Assembly: GCA_036389295.1 (NCBI GenBank)
Contig: DASVQB010000052.1
Span: forward strand, 6,161 to 70,160
Length of the DNA: 64,000 nucleotides
Direction: 5' to 3'
From: AC-37 sp036389295
GTDB taxonomy: Bacteria; Actinomycetota; Thermoleophilia; Solirubrobacterales; Thermoleophilaceae
A model generated the notes under the pieces. The model was given only the letters and a program-made list of their open reading frames with translations. It ran no database searches and had not been told where the DNA came from. This document shows, piece by piece, positions 26,182 to 34,611 of this stretch. How positions within the stretch are numbered: the stretch's first letter is position 1; the number at the start of each line of letters is the position of its first letter. A program made the position numbers and the translations under genes.

Positions 26182-27996
26182 TCAGCCCTGGACGACGTTC
26201 ACGGAGCAGTCGGCCGTGAGCGCCTGCCGGTCGTGCCCGATCGTGACCAGGTGCAGGCCCGGCCGGGCGGTCCTCGGTATCGGGAGCGAGATCCGCCCGC
26301 CTCCCTTGCTGTTCGTCTCCCCGCGGGCCACCTCGTCCGGCCCGAGCAGGGCGTGGACGGCCGCGCTCCGCCGGAGTCCCTCGAAGGTGACCGTGACCGC
26401 GCCGCCGGCGGTCGCGTCGCCGGCCGGGAAGCAGTGCGGGAAGTCCGGTCGCTCGAGGACGAAGCGCCCACCGCCGGCCTCCTTGCCGAGCGCGTCCTCG
26501 ACCCTCCCCCCGCCGACGACGAGCCCCTGGGCCCGGAACGGGCGCCCCAGCCGGAGCCCGATCGGCAGGGCGGCCTGAGAGACGCCCAGGTCGATCGTGT
26601 GCCAGACCTCGGCCACGAAGTCGCGCGGGGTCGGGATCTCGTCGAAGTGCGGATGCATGCGGAGCGTCTGGATCTGCGGACGCAGGTCCTTCCCCCCGAG
26701 CTCGACGATCGCGCCCTCGTCCACCACCCACGCGCGGGTTCGCGTCGAGCACCGCTTCCTGCCCGTGGCCACGACGTCGATCCGCCCCAGCAGGTCGGCC
26801 CCGGCGAAGTCGCCGGGGATCCCGCGTCTCTCGAGGTCGGCCGGCCCCGCGCCGGTGGACGTCCTTGCGTCGAGGTCCGTCAGGAACGCGTAGCGCGTGA
26901 CGCGCCGCTTCGTGCAGGGGTGCAGCCCCCACAGCTGCTGGCCGAGATGGAAGAAGCGCTTTCGGTCGATCGCGGCCCGGAGCTCGGCCAGGTCGCGGTA
27001 GGGGCGGAGCCGCCGCGAGCGGGGCCCGTCCACCAGCCGCATGCCCGTCGCGCGGCCGGGCACGAACACCCCGGGCGGGTCGGTCTCGAGCCCGGGGACG
27101 TTCTGCGCGCTGGCGCGCAGCGTGGCGATCTCGGTCGCGTCCAGGCCGATGTTGTCCGCCCGCCCGTCGCCGGCGTTGTCGACCTGGCCCGGGTTCATCA
27201 GGGCCAGGTTGTTCGTGCGGTGCTCGAGGCCCAGCGCGTGACCGGTCTCGTGCCCCACGAGCTGGTCGAAGGGGTCGGTCCTGGTGAACTGGGTGTTGCC
27301 CGCCGGGTCTTCATCGGTAGGCGGCCGGGTGCGGTCCGCGACCGTCGGGTACTTGTAGTGGTTGTCGATCACGACGATGCGACCGTCGTACGGCGTCGCG
27401 CAGTTGCCCGTGGCGTCCTCGGTGCAGCCGCCCCAGCCGATGACCCCCACGTAGCCGAACTGCGTGTCGCCGTCGGCGGCCGGGTCCGCGTTGTCGTGGA
27501 ACAGGCCGGCGTTGACGGCGGTGATCCCGATCCCGGCCCGCCCTTCGTTCGCGTAGGCGGTGTCGCATCCGTTCACCATCGCCGTGAACTCGGCTCCGTC
27601 GGCGTTCACGTCCCAGCCGTTCATGTCGCCCGGCTGCCCTCGTGTCGTGTCGGGGTCGGCGATCAGGGGGAAGTTGAACGTGCCCCACGCGTTGTTGATC
27701 GCCGAGCGCAGCGAGATCGTGACCTGCGGCAGGTAGATGTTGTCGGTCGGTCGCTCGTGTCGTCGCCAGATGACGGCGTCGGTGTCGGTGTCGGCAGCCC
27801 CGCTGCCCTCGCTCGTGATGTTGGGGGCGGCCTGGGCCGGGCTGCCGTTCACTACGCACCACGCCATCGGGACGTGCAGCACGTCGGTTCCACCGGGGAC
27901 CACCGCCCGGGCCGGGGCGGCGGCCGCGACGCCGGCCAGTCCGGCAACCGCCAGGGTTGCGAGGGCAGCCCGCCCGCTCCTACCCGCTCCTGTCAT
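26182..27996 (-). CDS. Secreted metzincin-type zinc metalloprotease
   Basis: This 604-residue protein has a signal peptide (about 1-31, ending APARA). The zinc motif HETGHALGLEH gives His249, Glu250, His253 and His259, and LALMNPG about a dozen residues later would be the Met-turn of metzincins (matrixin-like). Repeated Cys pairs before the motif suggest an oxidised extracellular domain. The C-terminal 300 residues, from about residue 320, are not recognised and contain a beta-rich tail ending in an Ig-like segment. The ATG at 27996 has GGGAAGGG just upstream. Single-gene unit, convergent with the RibD-like gene. Confidence 0.85.
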   Translation of the reverse strand: MTGAGRSGRAALATLAVAGLAGVAAAAPARAVVPGGTDVLHVPMAWCVVNGSPAQAAPNITSEGSGAADTDTDAVIWRRHERPTDNIYLPQVTISLRSAINNAWGTFNFPLIADPDTTRGQPGDMNGWDVNADGAEFTAMVNGCDTAYANEGRAGIGITAVNAGLFHDNADPAADGDTQFGYVGVIGWGGCTEDATGNCATPYDGRIVVIDNHYKYPTVADRTRPPTDEDPAGNTQFTRTDPFDQLVGHETGHALGLEHRTNNLALMNPGQVDNAGDGRADNIGLDATEIATLRASAQNVPGLETDPPGVFVPGRATGMRLVDGPRSRRLRPYRDLAELRAAIDRKRFFHLGQQLWGLHPCTKRRVTRYAFLTDLDARTSTGAGPADLERRGIPGDFAGADLLGRIDVVATGRKRCSTRTRAWVVDEGAIVELGGKDLRPQIQTLRMHPHFDEIPTPRDFVAEVWHTIDLGVSQAALPIGLRLGRPFRAQGLVVGGGRVEDALGKEAGGGRFVLERPDFPHCFPAGDATAGGAVTVTFEGLRRSAAVHALLGPDEVARGETNSKGGGRISLPIPRTARPGLHLVTIGHDRQALTADCSVNVVQG

Positions 27997-28088
27997 GTCC
28001 CTTCCCCGTGGTGGCGTCTCAGTCTGACGCCTGGGTGCCATCGCCCCTGTCGGCTGGGGAGCCTTCCGCTGTCGATGCGGCATGTCAA

Positions 28089-28104
28089 CCCCCCGACCGG
28101 GGGG
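28089..28104 (-). terminator. GC hairpin after the MBL/HAD pair
   Basis: CCCCCC (28089-28094) and GGGGGG (28099-28104) form a 6-bp stem with loop GACC, about 25 nt beyond the stop of the minus-strand MBL gene. It separates that unit from the metalloprotease gene. No T-run is seen. Confidence 0.4.
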
Positions 28105-28126
28105 CTTGCCCCTTCGACCCGCCTCG

Positions 28127-28885
28127 CTAGGCGATCGCGTGCGCCGCCAGGTTCTCCGCGTGGATCGCGCGCTGGCGGCTCGTGTCGCGCCCCGGCGGCA
28201 GCCCCGGCCGCTCCTCGCCTCGCTCCAGCGCGTCCAGGTACGCCAGGTCCTCCTCCAGGATCCGGAGCGCGTCGTCTCGCGCATGCACCGCGCCGTGCCC
28301 CGGCACCACGGCCTCCGCCCGCTCCACCAGCGGCCGCAGGCGCTCCAGCGTCGCCCGGTACGAAGCCACCGAGCCACCGAAGCCCAGCAGCGGGATCTCC
28401 ACGTCCGACAGGTAGTCCCCGCACACCAGCACGCCGGCGAACTCCGCCCACACCGCCATCCCGTCGCGGGTGTGACCCTCGGCCACGACCAGCGACAGCT
28501 CGACCTCGCCGCCCAGCTCCATCCGCCCCGGCGCCGGCAGCTCCTGGAACGCCCCCAGCGACAGCGGCGCCGGCCGCGTCACGTAATGGACCGCGTCCGC
28601 GTCGCGGAGCTCCCGCTGCGCCGCGCCGGGCGCCGCCCGCAGGCGCTCGCCGGACGACTGGCAGACCCCCAGCGCCAGCCTCGGGAACGCCAGCCGCCCG
28701 AGCAGGTGGTCGAAGTCCGCGTGCGTCGCCAGCAGCCCGTCCGGCGCGAAGCCGGCCTGCCCGAGCAGCGCCGGCAGCACCTCCAGCTCGTCGGGGAAGT
28801 AGGGCGAGTCGACCAGGACGCACTCCCCACCCGACCGCACCGCGACGCACGTGGTCTGCCAGAGGCGGCTCGTCGCCACCACCAC
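28127..28885 (-). CDS. Metallo-beta-lactamase-fold hydrolase
   Basis: This protein of about 252 residues has the MBL fold and a binuclear metal site: THADFDH (His55, Asp57, Asp59, His60), then GHTRDG, GDYLSD and PGHG in the usual order. The only standard start in frame is a GTG at 28885, which leaves VVATSRLWQTT as N-terminus. The frame continues upstream with LRVVAVHPDV, a plausible first strand, back to a CTG 31 nt from the HAD stop. The true start may therefore be non-standard. It follows the HAD gene in the same direction and is probably cotranscribed. Substrate unknown. Confidence 0.85.
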   Translation of the reverse strand: MVVATSRLWQTTCVAVRSGGECVLVDSPYFPDELEVLPALLGQAGFAPDGLLATHADFDHLLGRLAFPRLALGVCQSSGERLRAAPGAAQRELRDADAVHYVTRPAPLSLGAFQELPAPGRMELGGEVELSLVVAEGHTRDGMAVWAEFAGVLVCGDYLSDVEIPLLGFGGSVASYRATLERLRPLVERAEAVVPGHGAVHARDDALRILEEDLAYLDALERGEERPGLPPGRDTSRQRAIHAENLAAHAIA

Positions 28886-28916
28886 GTCCGGGTGAACGGC
28901 GACGACCCTCAGGTGC

Positions 28917-29597
28917 TCAGGCGACCTTCAGCAGCTTGGCCGCGTCGCGGAGGGTCTTGACCTCCTCGGTCGGCTTCTTCTGGTTCGCCTCGAGCTTCTC
29001 GCCGTGGCGGTTGACCCAGATCACCGGCACGCGCGACTTGACGCACGGCTCGACGTCGGTGTCGTACCCGCTCGCGATGTGGACCCAGCCGGACTTGCCG
29101 CCGATCCGCCGCGCGCACTCCTTGAAGTGCGCGGGATCGGGCTTGTAGCTGCGGACCTGCTGGGCCGTGACGACGAGGTCGAAGTCGACGCGGAAGTGCC
29201 GCCGCGTCGCCCCGAGCAGCTTGTCGTCGACGTTCGACAGGATCCCGATCTCGTACTTCTTGGCGAACCGCTCGAGCTGGGCGTTGGTCTCGCGGAACGG
29301 CGGCCAGCGCGGGACGCTCGAGGGCAGGAACCCGGACCGCGAGGGCTCGAGGTCCCATTCGAGATCCTTGGCCGAGCGGACGGCCGTCCGCCTCAGCACC
29401 TCGGCGTACAGCTCGTACGACCCGCGCTGGATCTCCTTCTGGATGCCGGTGAACAGCGGGATCAGGGTGGCCTTGTCGATCGTGAAGCCGTCCCTGTCGG
29501 CCTCCTTCTGGAAGGCGTCGTAGGCGCCGGTCTCCCAGTCGATCAGGGTGCCGTAGCAGTCGAACGTGACGAAGCGGACGTCCTTGGGGAGAGGCAA
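28917..29597 (-). CDS. HAD-superfamily hydrolase, haloacid dehalogenase type II-like
   Basis: This 226-residue hydrolase has nucleophile Asp13 in FDCYGTLID, Thr/Ser motif II in ILSNVDD, Lys in SYKPDPAHF and acidic motif IV around ASGYDTDVEP. The DxYGTL form and the WPPFRETNAQLERF cap match (S)-2-haloacid dehalogenase and related phosphatases. The TTG start at 29597 is supported by GAGGAG 5 nt upstream. Phosphatase and dehalogenase activities cannot be told apart here. Confidence 0.85.
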   Translation of the reverse strand: MPLPKDVRFVTFDCYGTLIDWETGAYDAFQKEADRDGFTIDKATLIPLFTGIQKEIQRGSYELYAEVLRRTAVRSAKDLEWDLEPSRSGFLPSSVPRWPPFRETNAQLERFAKKYEIGILSNVDDKLLGATRRHFRVDFDLVVTAQQVRSYKPDPAHFKECARRIGGKSGWVHIASGYDTDVEPCVKSRVPVIWVNRHGEKLEANQKKPTEEVKTLRDAAKLLKVA

Positions 29598-29624
29598 CGG
29601 GCTCCTCGGGAGGGGGTCGGGTTT

Positions 29625-29634
29625 TCGATAGGGT
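29625..29634. promoter_or_regulatory. Divergent promoter region of HAD and sucC
   Basis: Plus-strand TAGGGT (29629-29634) and minus-strand TATCGA (29630 down to 29625) share the TA at 29629-29630. Both genes would have a leader here: about 60 nt for sucC and about 20 nt for the HAD gene. Confidence 0.4.
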
Positions 29635-29700
29635 GCCCGGCCGGCCCTGGCCCGAAATCTGCAAGTCGGCCGGCGCGAGGGGCGCCCATTCTAGGAACTC

Positions 29701-30846
29701 ATGGACCTTCTCGAATATCAGGGCAAGCAGCTCTTCCGAAAGCACGGCGTCCCGGTGCCCGAGGGACGCCCCGCCGCGAGCGTCGAGGAGGCCGTCGCGG
29801 CCGCCGAGGAGCTGGGCTACCCGGTGGTCGTCAAGGCCCAGGTCCTGATCGGCGGGCGCGGCAAGGCGGGCGGGATCAAGCTGGCCAAGGACCGGGCCGA
29901 GGTCGAGGAGCACGCGACCGCGATCCTCGGCATGGACATCCGCGGCCTCACCGTCCACGAGCTGTACGTCGAGCGCGCGAGCGACATCGCCGAGGAGTAC
30001 TACGCCGCGATCCTGCTCGACCGGACGGCCAAGAAGCCGCTCGCGATGCTCTCCCGCATGGGCGGCATGGACGTCGAGGAGATCGCCGAGAAGGACCCGA
30101 ACGCGATCGTCCGCCTCCACGTCGACCCGCTGGCGGGCTTCCAGGACTTCCACGCGCGACGGCTCGCCTTCGACGCGCAGATCGCCGCCGACGCGGTCCG
30201 GCCGGTGGGCGCCCTGCTCGCCCGCCTCTACGACGCCTTCGTGAACGAGGACGCCCTGCTCGTCGAGGTCAACCCGCTGCTGGTGACGTCCGACCGCGAG
30301 GTCGTGGCGCTCGACGCGAAGGTCACGATCGACGGCAACTCGCTCTACCGCCACGAGGACACGGCCGCGTTCCGCGACGTCTCGGCCGAGGACCCGCAGG
30401 AGCGGATGGCCAAGGAGCGCAACCTCACGTACGTGAAGCTCGACGGCGACATCGGGATCCTCGGCAACGGCGCCGGGCTCGTCATGTCGACGCTCGACGT
30501 GGTGGCCCAGGCGGGCGGCCGGCCGGCCAACTTCCTCGACGCCGGCGGCGGCTCCAAGGCCGACGCGATCGTCGACGCGGTCGAGGTCATCCTCTCCGAC
30601 GACAAGGTCCGCGCCGTCCTGTTCAACATCTTCGGCGGCATCACGCGCTGCGACGAGGTCGCGCGCGGGCTGGTCACCGCGTTCGGGCAGATCGACGTGA
30701 AGGTGCCGTTCGTCGTCCGGCTCGACGGAACGAACGACGAGGAGGGCCGCGCGATCCTCGCCGAGGCCGACCTCCCGAACGTCACCGTCGAGCAGACGAT
30801 GGACGGCGCGGCCGCGAAGGTCGTGGAGCTGGCTGGGCAGGCGTAG
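29701..30846 (+). CDS. sucC: Succinate-CoA ligase [ADP-forming] beta subunit
   Basis: This 381-residue ATP-grasp enzyme subunit works with SucD to interconvert succinyl-CoA and succinate with formation of ATP or GTP in the TCA cycle. It begins MDLLEYQGKQLFRKHGVPVP, the canonical N-terminus, followed by KAQVLIGGRGKAGGIKLAK. In the C-terminal half, FNIFGGITRCDEVA is the phosphate-loop signature. AGGA lies 5 nt before the ATG. sucD starts two bases after the stop. Confidence 0.97.
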   Translation: MDLLEYQGKQLFRKHGVPVPEGRPAASVEEAVAAAEELGYPVVVKAQVLIGGRGKAGGIKLAKDRAEVEEHATAILGMDIRGLTVHELYVERASDIAEEYYAAILLDRTAKKPLAMLSRMGGMDVEEIAEKDPNAIVRLHVDPLAGFQDFHARRLAFDAQIAADAVRPVGALLARLYDAFVNEDALLVEVNPLLVTSDREVVALDAKVTIDGNSLYRHEDTAAFRDVSAEDPQERMAKERNLTYVKLDGDIGILGNGAGLVMSTLDVVAQAGGRPANFLDAGGGSKADAIVDAVEVILSDDKVRAVLFNIFGGITRCDEVARGLVTAFGQIDVKVPFVVRLDGTNDEEGRAILAEADLPNVTVEQTMDGAAAKVVELAGQA

Positions 30847-30847
30847 C

Positions 30848-31726
30848 GTGAGCATCCTCGTCGACCGCGACACCAAGCTGGTCGTCTCCGGCCTCACCGG
30901 CCGCGAGGGCACCTTCCACGGCATGAACAACCGCCGCTACGGCACCGACCTCGTCGCGGGCGTGACGCCCGGCAAGGGCGGCCAGGACGTGGAGGGCGTG
31001 CCGGTCTTCGACACGGTCCACCGCGCCGTGGAGGAGACCGGCGCCAACACCAGCATGATCTTCGTCCCGCCTCGGTTCGCCGCCGACGCGATCCTCGAGG
31101 CCGCCGACGCCGGGATCGACCTCGTCATCTGCATCACCGAGGGGATCCCGGTCCACGACATGCTGCGCGTGTACACGCACCTGCGCCGCGGCGGCACCCG
31201 CCTGATCGGCCCCAACTGCCCGGGCGTGCTGTCGCCCGGCAAGGCGAACGTCGGGATCATCCCCGCCCACTTCTTCTCCGAGGGCAACGTCGGGCTCGTC
31301 TCCCGCTCGGGGACGCTGACCTACCAGATCGGCAACGAGCTCGCCCAGCGCGGGTTCGGCAACTCGTCGATCGTCGGCATCGGCGGCGACCCGATCCAGG
31401 GCTCCTCGTTCATCGAGGTCGTCGAGCTGTTCGAGCGGGACCCCGAGACCGAGCTGATCGTCATGTGCGGCGAGATCGGCGGCGAGGAGGAGGAGCGGAC
31501 GGCCGAGTACGTGGCCGAGCACGTCTCGAAGCCCGTCGTCGCCTACATCGCCGGCTTCACGGCGCCCCCCGGCAAGACGATGGGCCACGCCGGCGCGATC
31601 GTCTCCGGCTCCAAGGGCACCGCGGCCGCGAAGGCCGAGGCGCTCGAGGCGAAGGGCGTGCGGGTCGGGCGGACGCCCACCCAGGTGGCGGAGATCGCCG
31701 CCGACATCGCCGGTGCCCGCGTCTAG
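30848..31726 (+). CDS. sucD: Succinate-CoA ligase alpha subunit
   Basis: The 292-residue partner of SucC binds CoA in an N-terminal Rossmann domain (VSGLTGREGTFHG) and carries the phosphorylated histidine, His247, in GKTMGHAGAI. Other signatures are GPNCPGVLSPGKANVGI and SRSGTLTYQI. The start is GTG. Its last 14 bases overlap the start of the glycosyltransferase gene, an unusual partner for a TCA gene. Confidence 0.97.
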   Translation: MSILVDRDTKLVVSGLTGREGTFHGMNNRRYGTDLVAGVTPGKGGQDVEGVPVFDTVHRAVEETGANTSMIFVPPRFAADAILEAADAGIDLVICITEGIPVHDMLRVYTHLRRGGTRLIGPNCPGVLSPGKANVGIIPAHFFSEGNVGLVSRSGTLTYQIGNELAQRGFGNSSIVGIGGDPIQGSSFIEVVELFERDPETELIVMCGEIGGEEEERTAEYVAEHVSKPVVAYIAGFTAPPGKTMGHAGAIVSGSKGTAAAKAEALEAKGVRVGRTPTQVAEIAADIAGARV

Positions 31727-32507
31727 CCGAGCCGAGCCGCTCACGACCGTCCTCATGCCGGCGTACCGCGCGCACGCGACCGTGCGCGAGAGCGTCGAGA
31801 GCGTGCTCGCCCAGACGGTGCCGGAGGTGGAGGTCGTGGTCGTGGACGACGGGTCCGAGGAGCCGATCGCGGACGCCCTCCGCGGCGTGGACGACCCGCG
31901 CCTCCGGGTCGTCCGGCACGACCGCAACCGCGGCATCGACGCCGCCCGCAACACCGCGCTGCGCGCCGCCCGCTCGCCGTTCGTCTCCCAGCTCGACGCC
32001 GACGACGTCTGGCACCCGGACTACCTGGAGTCGGTGCTGCCGCGGTTCGAGGACCCGGGCGTGGGGCTCGTGTACGCGAACGTGTCGATCCGCAACCACC
32101 CGGACGGCCGCGACATCGCGATCACGTACGCGCGCGACCACCCGGTCGACAGCTTCCCGCGCATCTGCGACGCCTGCGAGATCCCGTCCGCCACGCCCAC
32201 GATGCGCACCGAGGCGGTCCGCGCGGTCGGCGGCTACGCCGAGTGGCTCACCTACACGGGCGACTACCACCTGTACCTGAAGCTGGCCCGCGCCGGCTGG
32301 CGGTTCGACTACGTCGACCGGCCGCTCGCCACCTACACGTGGCCGACGCCCGCGAGCGGCGTGACCTACGACCGCTCCGCCACCCGCGCCGACACGCTGA
32401 GGATGTGGGCGGGCTTCGCGCTCCGGCACCCGCTCACGCCCGGCCCGAGGCGGCAGCTCCGCCGGCGGCTGGCCGCCGAGCTGCGCCGCCGCGCCGGCCG
32501 CGGCTGA
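31713..32507 (+). CDS. Family 2 glycosyltransferase
   Basis: This 264-residue inverting glycosyltransferase (GT-A fold) begins, after a short Arg/Ala leader, with TTVLMPAYRAHATVRESVESVLAQT, the first Rossmann-like strand of GT2. DDGS binds the nucleotide, and the metal-binding DxD-type motif is Asp95-Asp98 (LDADD). The acceptor region GDYHLYLKLARAGW follows. It would act in the cytoplasm on a nucleotide sugar. The GTG start at 31713 lies inside sucD; a later start is possible because the domain begins at residue 10. Confidence 0.88.
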   Translation: MPASSRAEPLTTVLMPAYRAHATVRESVESVLAQTVPEVEVVVVDDGSEEPIADALRGVDDPRLRVVRHDRNRGIDAARNTALRAARSPFVSQLDADDVWHPDYLESVLPRFEDPGVGLVYANVSIRNHPDGRDIAITYARDHPVDSFPRICDACEIPSATPTMRTEAVRAVGGYAEWLTYTGDYHLYLKLARAGWRFDYVDRPLATYTWPTPASGVTYDRSATRADTLRMWAGFALRHPLTPGPRRQLRRRLAAELRRRAGRG

Positions 32508-32538
32508 GGCCGGCGGTCGGGCCGCCGGGGTCGTTCGT

Positions 32539-32544
32539 TATGGT
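32539..32544 (+). promoter_or_regulatory. -10 box TATGGT of the aminotransferase gene
   Basis: TATGGT is followed by 7 nt (GGCCTCC) and the ATG at 32552, with no ribosome binding site. This layout decides that start against an ATG at 32540, which lies inside the box. Confidence 0.5.
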
Positions 32545-32551
32545 GGCCTCC

Positions 32552-33655
32552 ATGGAGGCCACGCAGCCGATCACCTTCGCCCGCGGCGCTCCGTCGCTCG
32601 ACATCGTCCCGGTGGACGACCTGCGCGAGTCCGCGCAGCGCGCGTTCGAGAGCGACCCCGGCGGCGCGTTCTCGTACGGCACGTCCGGCGGCTACCCGCG
32701 GCTGCGCGACTGGATCGCGGCCAAGCACGGCGTCGCGCGCGAGCAGGTCATCGCCACGAACGGCTCGATGCAGGCCGACGCCTTCCTGTTCGAGCGGCTG
32801 GTCGCGCCCGGCGACACGGTCGTGGTGGAGGCGCCGACCTACGACCGCACCCTGCTCGCGCTGCGCGAGCTGGGCGCCGACGTCCTGGCGATCCCGCTCC
32901 AGGAGGACGGCATCGACGTCGAGGGCCTGGCGCGCGCGCTCGAGGGCGGCGCGCGGCCGACGCTCGCGCACATCATCCCCAACTTCCAGAACCCCGCCGG
33001 CGTCACGCTGTCGCTCGAGAAGCGGCGGCGGCTCCTGGAGCTGGCGGCCGCGTACGAGTTCACGATCTTCGAGGACGACCCCTACGGCGAGCTGCGGTTC
33101 GAGGGCGAGACCCAGCCGAGCCTGCTCGAGCTCGACGACGCCGACCGGGTGGTGTTCGCGTCGTCGTTCTCGAAGACGGTCTGCCCGGGCGTCCGCGTCG
33201 GCTACCTGGTGGGCCCCGGGCCGCTGATCGCGGACATCCTGCGGAAGGCCACGAACACCTACATCTCGCCGAGCATGGTCGCCCAGGCGATCGTGGCGGA
33301 GTTCTGCGAGTCGGGCGCGATCGCCCGCTCGATCGAGACCGTCAAGGGCGCGCTGCGCGAGCGCCGCGACGCGGTCTGCTCGGCGCTCGAGCGGCAATTG
33401 CCCGACGCCCGGTTCGACCCGCCGCAGGGCGGCTACTTCCTCTGGGTCGAGCTGCCCGAGGGCTCGGACGTCGACGCGCTGGCCGCCGCCGCCAAGGAGC
33501 GCGGCGTGATCTTCGTGAAGGGGACCGACTTCCTGCTCGAGGGCGGGCTCAACACCCTCCGGCTCGCCTACTCGGGCGTGCGGCCCGACGAGATCGAGGA
33601 GGGAATCGGGCGCCTGGCCGACGCCTACCGCGGCCTGAGCGTCGCGGCGGCGTGA
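32552..33655 (+). CDS. PLP-dependent aminotransferase, class I/II (2-aminoadipate/MocR-like)
   Basis: This 367-residue fold-type I enzyme has cofactor lysine Lys208 in SSFSKTVCPGVRVGY. Other family marks are YGTSGGYPRLRDWIA, the NGSMQADAFLF cofactor loop, IPNFQNPAGVTL and the substrate Arg region LRLAYS. The spacing and NFQNPAG form match the 2-aminoadipate/aromatic aminotransferase group related to MocR regulators, but no DNA-binding domain is fused. The amino acid substrate is not determined. Its stop overlaps the start of the membrane protein gene by four bases. Confidence 0.9.
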   Translation: MEATQPITFARGAPSLDIVPVDDLRESAQRAFESDPGGAFSYGTSGGYPRLRDWIAAKHGVAREQVIATNGSMQADAFLFERLVAPGDTVVVEAPTYDRTLLALRELGADVLAIPLQEDGIDVEGLARALEGGARPTLAHIIPNFQNPAGVTLSLEKRRRLLELAAAYEFTIFEDDPYGELRFEGETQPSLLELDDADRVVFASSFSKTVCPGVRVGYLVGPGPLIADILRKATNTYISPSMVAQAIVAEFCESGAIARSIETVKGALRERRDAVCSALERQLPDARFDPPQGGYFLWVELPEGSDVDALAAAAKERGVIFVKGTDFLLEGGLNTLRLAYSGVRPDEIEEGIGRLADAYRGLSVAAA

Positions 33656-34544
33656 GCGCCCAGCGGGCGCGGCTCGACCTCCGGATCCCGAGGGACGTCG
33701 GCGCTCTGCTCGCCGACGGGTTCACGACCTACTTCCAGAACTTCGGCGCGTTCCTCGGGATCGCGGCGGCGGTCGTGCTGCCGGTGCAGCTGATCGTGTC
33801 GGGGGTCGGGCTCGAGCAGCTCTGGTCCGACTACGACGCGACGCCCGAGGTGGCGGTCCTGCTCCTGCCGGTCGGCGTGAACCTGCTCGTCACCACGCCG
33901 CTCGTCACCGCCATGACGATCTACGCGCTGCTCGAGCTCGCCGAGGGCCGCCCGCCGGCCGCGAGGCAGGCGATCGACCGCGGGCTCCAGGCCTTCACCC
34001 CGCTGCTCGTGGCGGTGCTGATCGCCGGCGTGGCGATCGCCGCGTCGGTCGTGCTGATCGTGCTGCCGATCTTCCTCGCCGTGCGCTGGTACTTCGTGCC
34101 GCAGGCGGTGGTGGTGGAGGGGAAGCGCGGGACCGGTGCCCTCAGCCGCAGCTGGGAGCTCGTGAAGGGGTCGTCGTGGCGGGTGCTGGGCATCCTGTTC
34201 ATGGTGTCGCTGGCGATCGGCGGCGCGACCGCCGCGATCCAGCAGCCGCTCGCGGCCGTCGCCGAGGGGTCGACTCGTCGGTACCGGCGCTGTTCGGGAC
34301 GATCGCGGCGCAGTGCCTCGGCGTGCCCGCCGGCGCGGTGATCGGAGCGCTCCTGTACTTCGACCTGCGCGCGCGGCGGGAGCTCCCGCCGGCGCCGTGG
34401 GGCGGCCAGCCGGCGCCGGGCCAGTGGCAGCAGCCGCCCGGCCAGTGGCAGCCCGCGCCGCCGCCGGCTCAGCCGCCGCCCGGCCAGTGGCAGCCACCCG
34501 CGCCGCCCGGACCCGAGAACCCGCAGGCTCCGCCGCCGCCCTGA
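33652..34544 (+). pseudogene. Membrane protein gene with a one-base frameshift
   Basis: Two frames make one protein of about 297 residues. From GTG 33652 the first frame gives about five hydrophobic helices (GDPD membrane-domain/DUF-like layout: FQNFGAFLGIAAAVVLP, LLLPVGVNLLVTTPLVTAM, then IVLPIFLAVRWYFVPQAVV) up to AVAEG. Sense then continues in the next frame as VDSSVPALFGTIAAQ and a last helix, and ends in a Pro/Gln tail with a repeated PPGQWQP. The switch lies at the GGGG run 34266-34269; one more G would restore a single frame. It is either a sequencing error or a real mutation. The function is unknown. Confidence 0.75.
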
Positions 34545-34557
34545 CCGGTCCGGTCGA

Positions 34558-34603
34558 CGGTTGAAGACTTAGGGAGTCCAGGGACTCCCGAATCCTTCAA
34601 CCG
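34558..34603. terminator. Bidirectional hairpin between convergent genes
   Basis: Outer arms CGGTTGAAG / CTTCAACCG (34558-34566, 34595-34603) and inner arms GGGAGTCC / GGACTCCC (34572-34579, 34582-34589) are separated by a small internal loop. It sits 14 nt after the membrane protein and 9 nt from the end of pncB, as expected for a shared terminator. Confidence 0.65.
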
Positions 34604-34611
34604 TGGCGCCG

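Noticed and set aside
26233..29148. Plus-strand open frame of about 970 codons over the metalloprotease and MBL genes
   Set aside because: The minus strand carries HExxH and MBL motifs and signal peptide; the plus-strand frame has no domain and ends in Pro/Ala/Arg low complexity.
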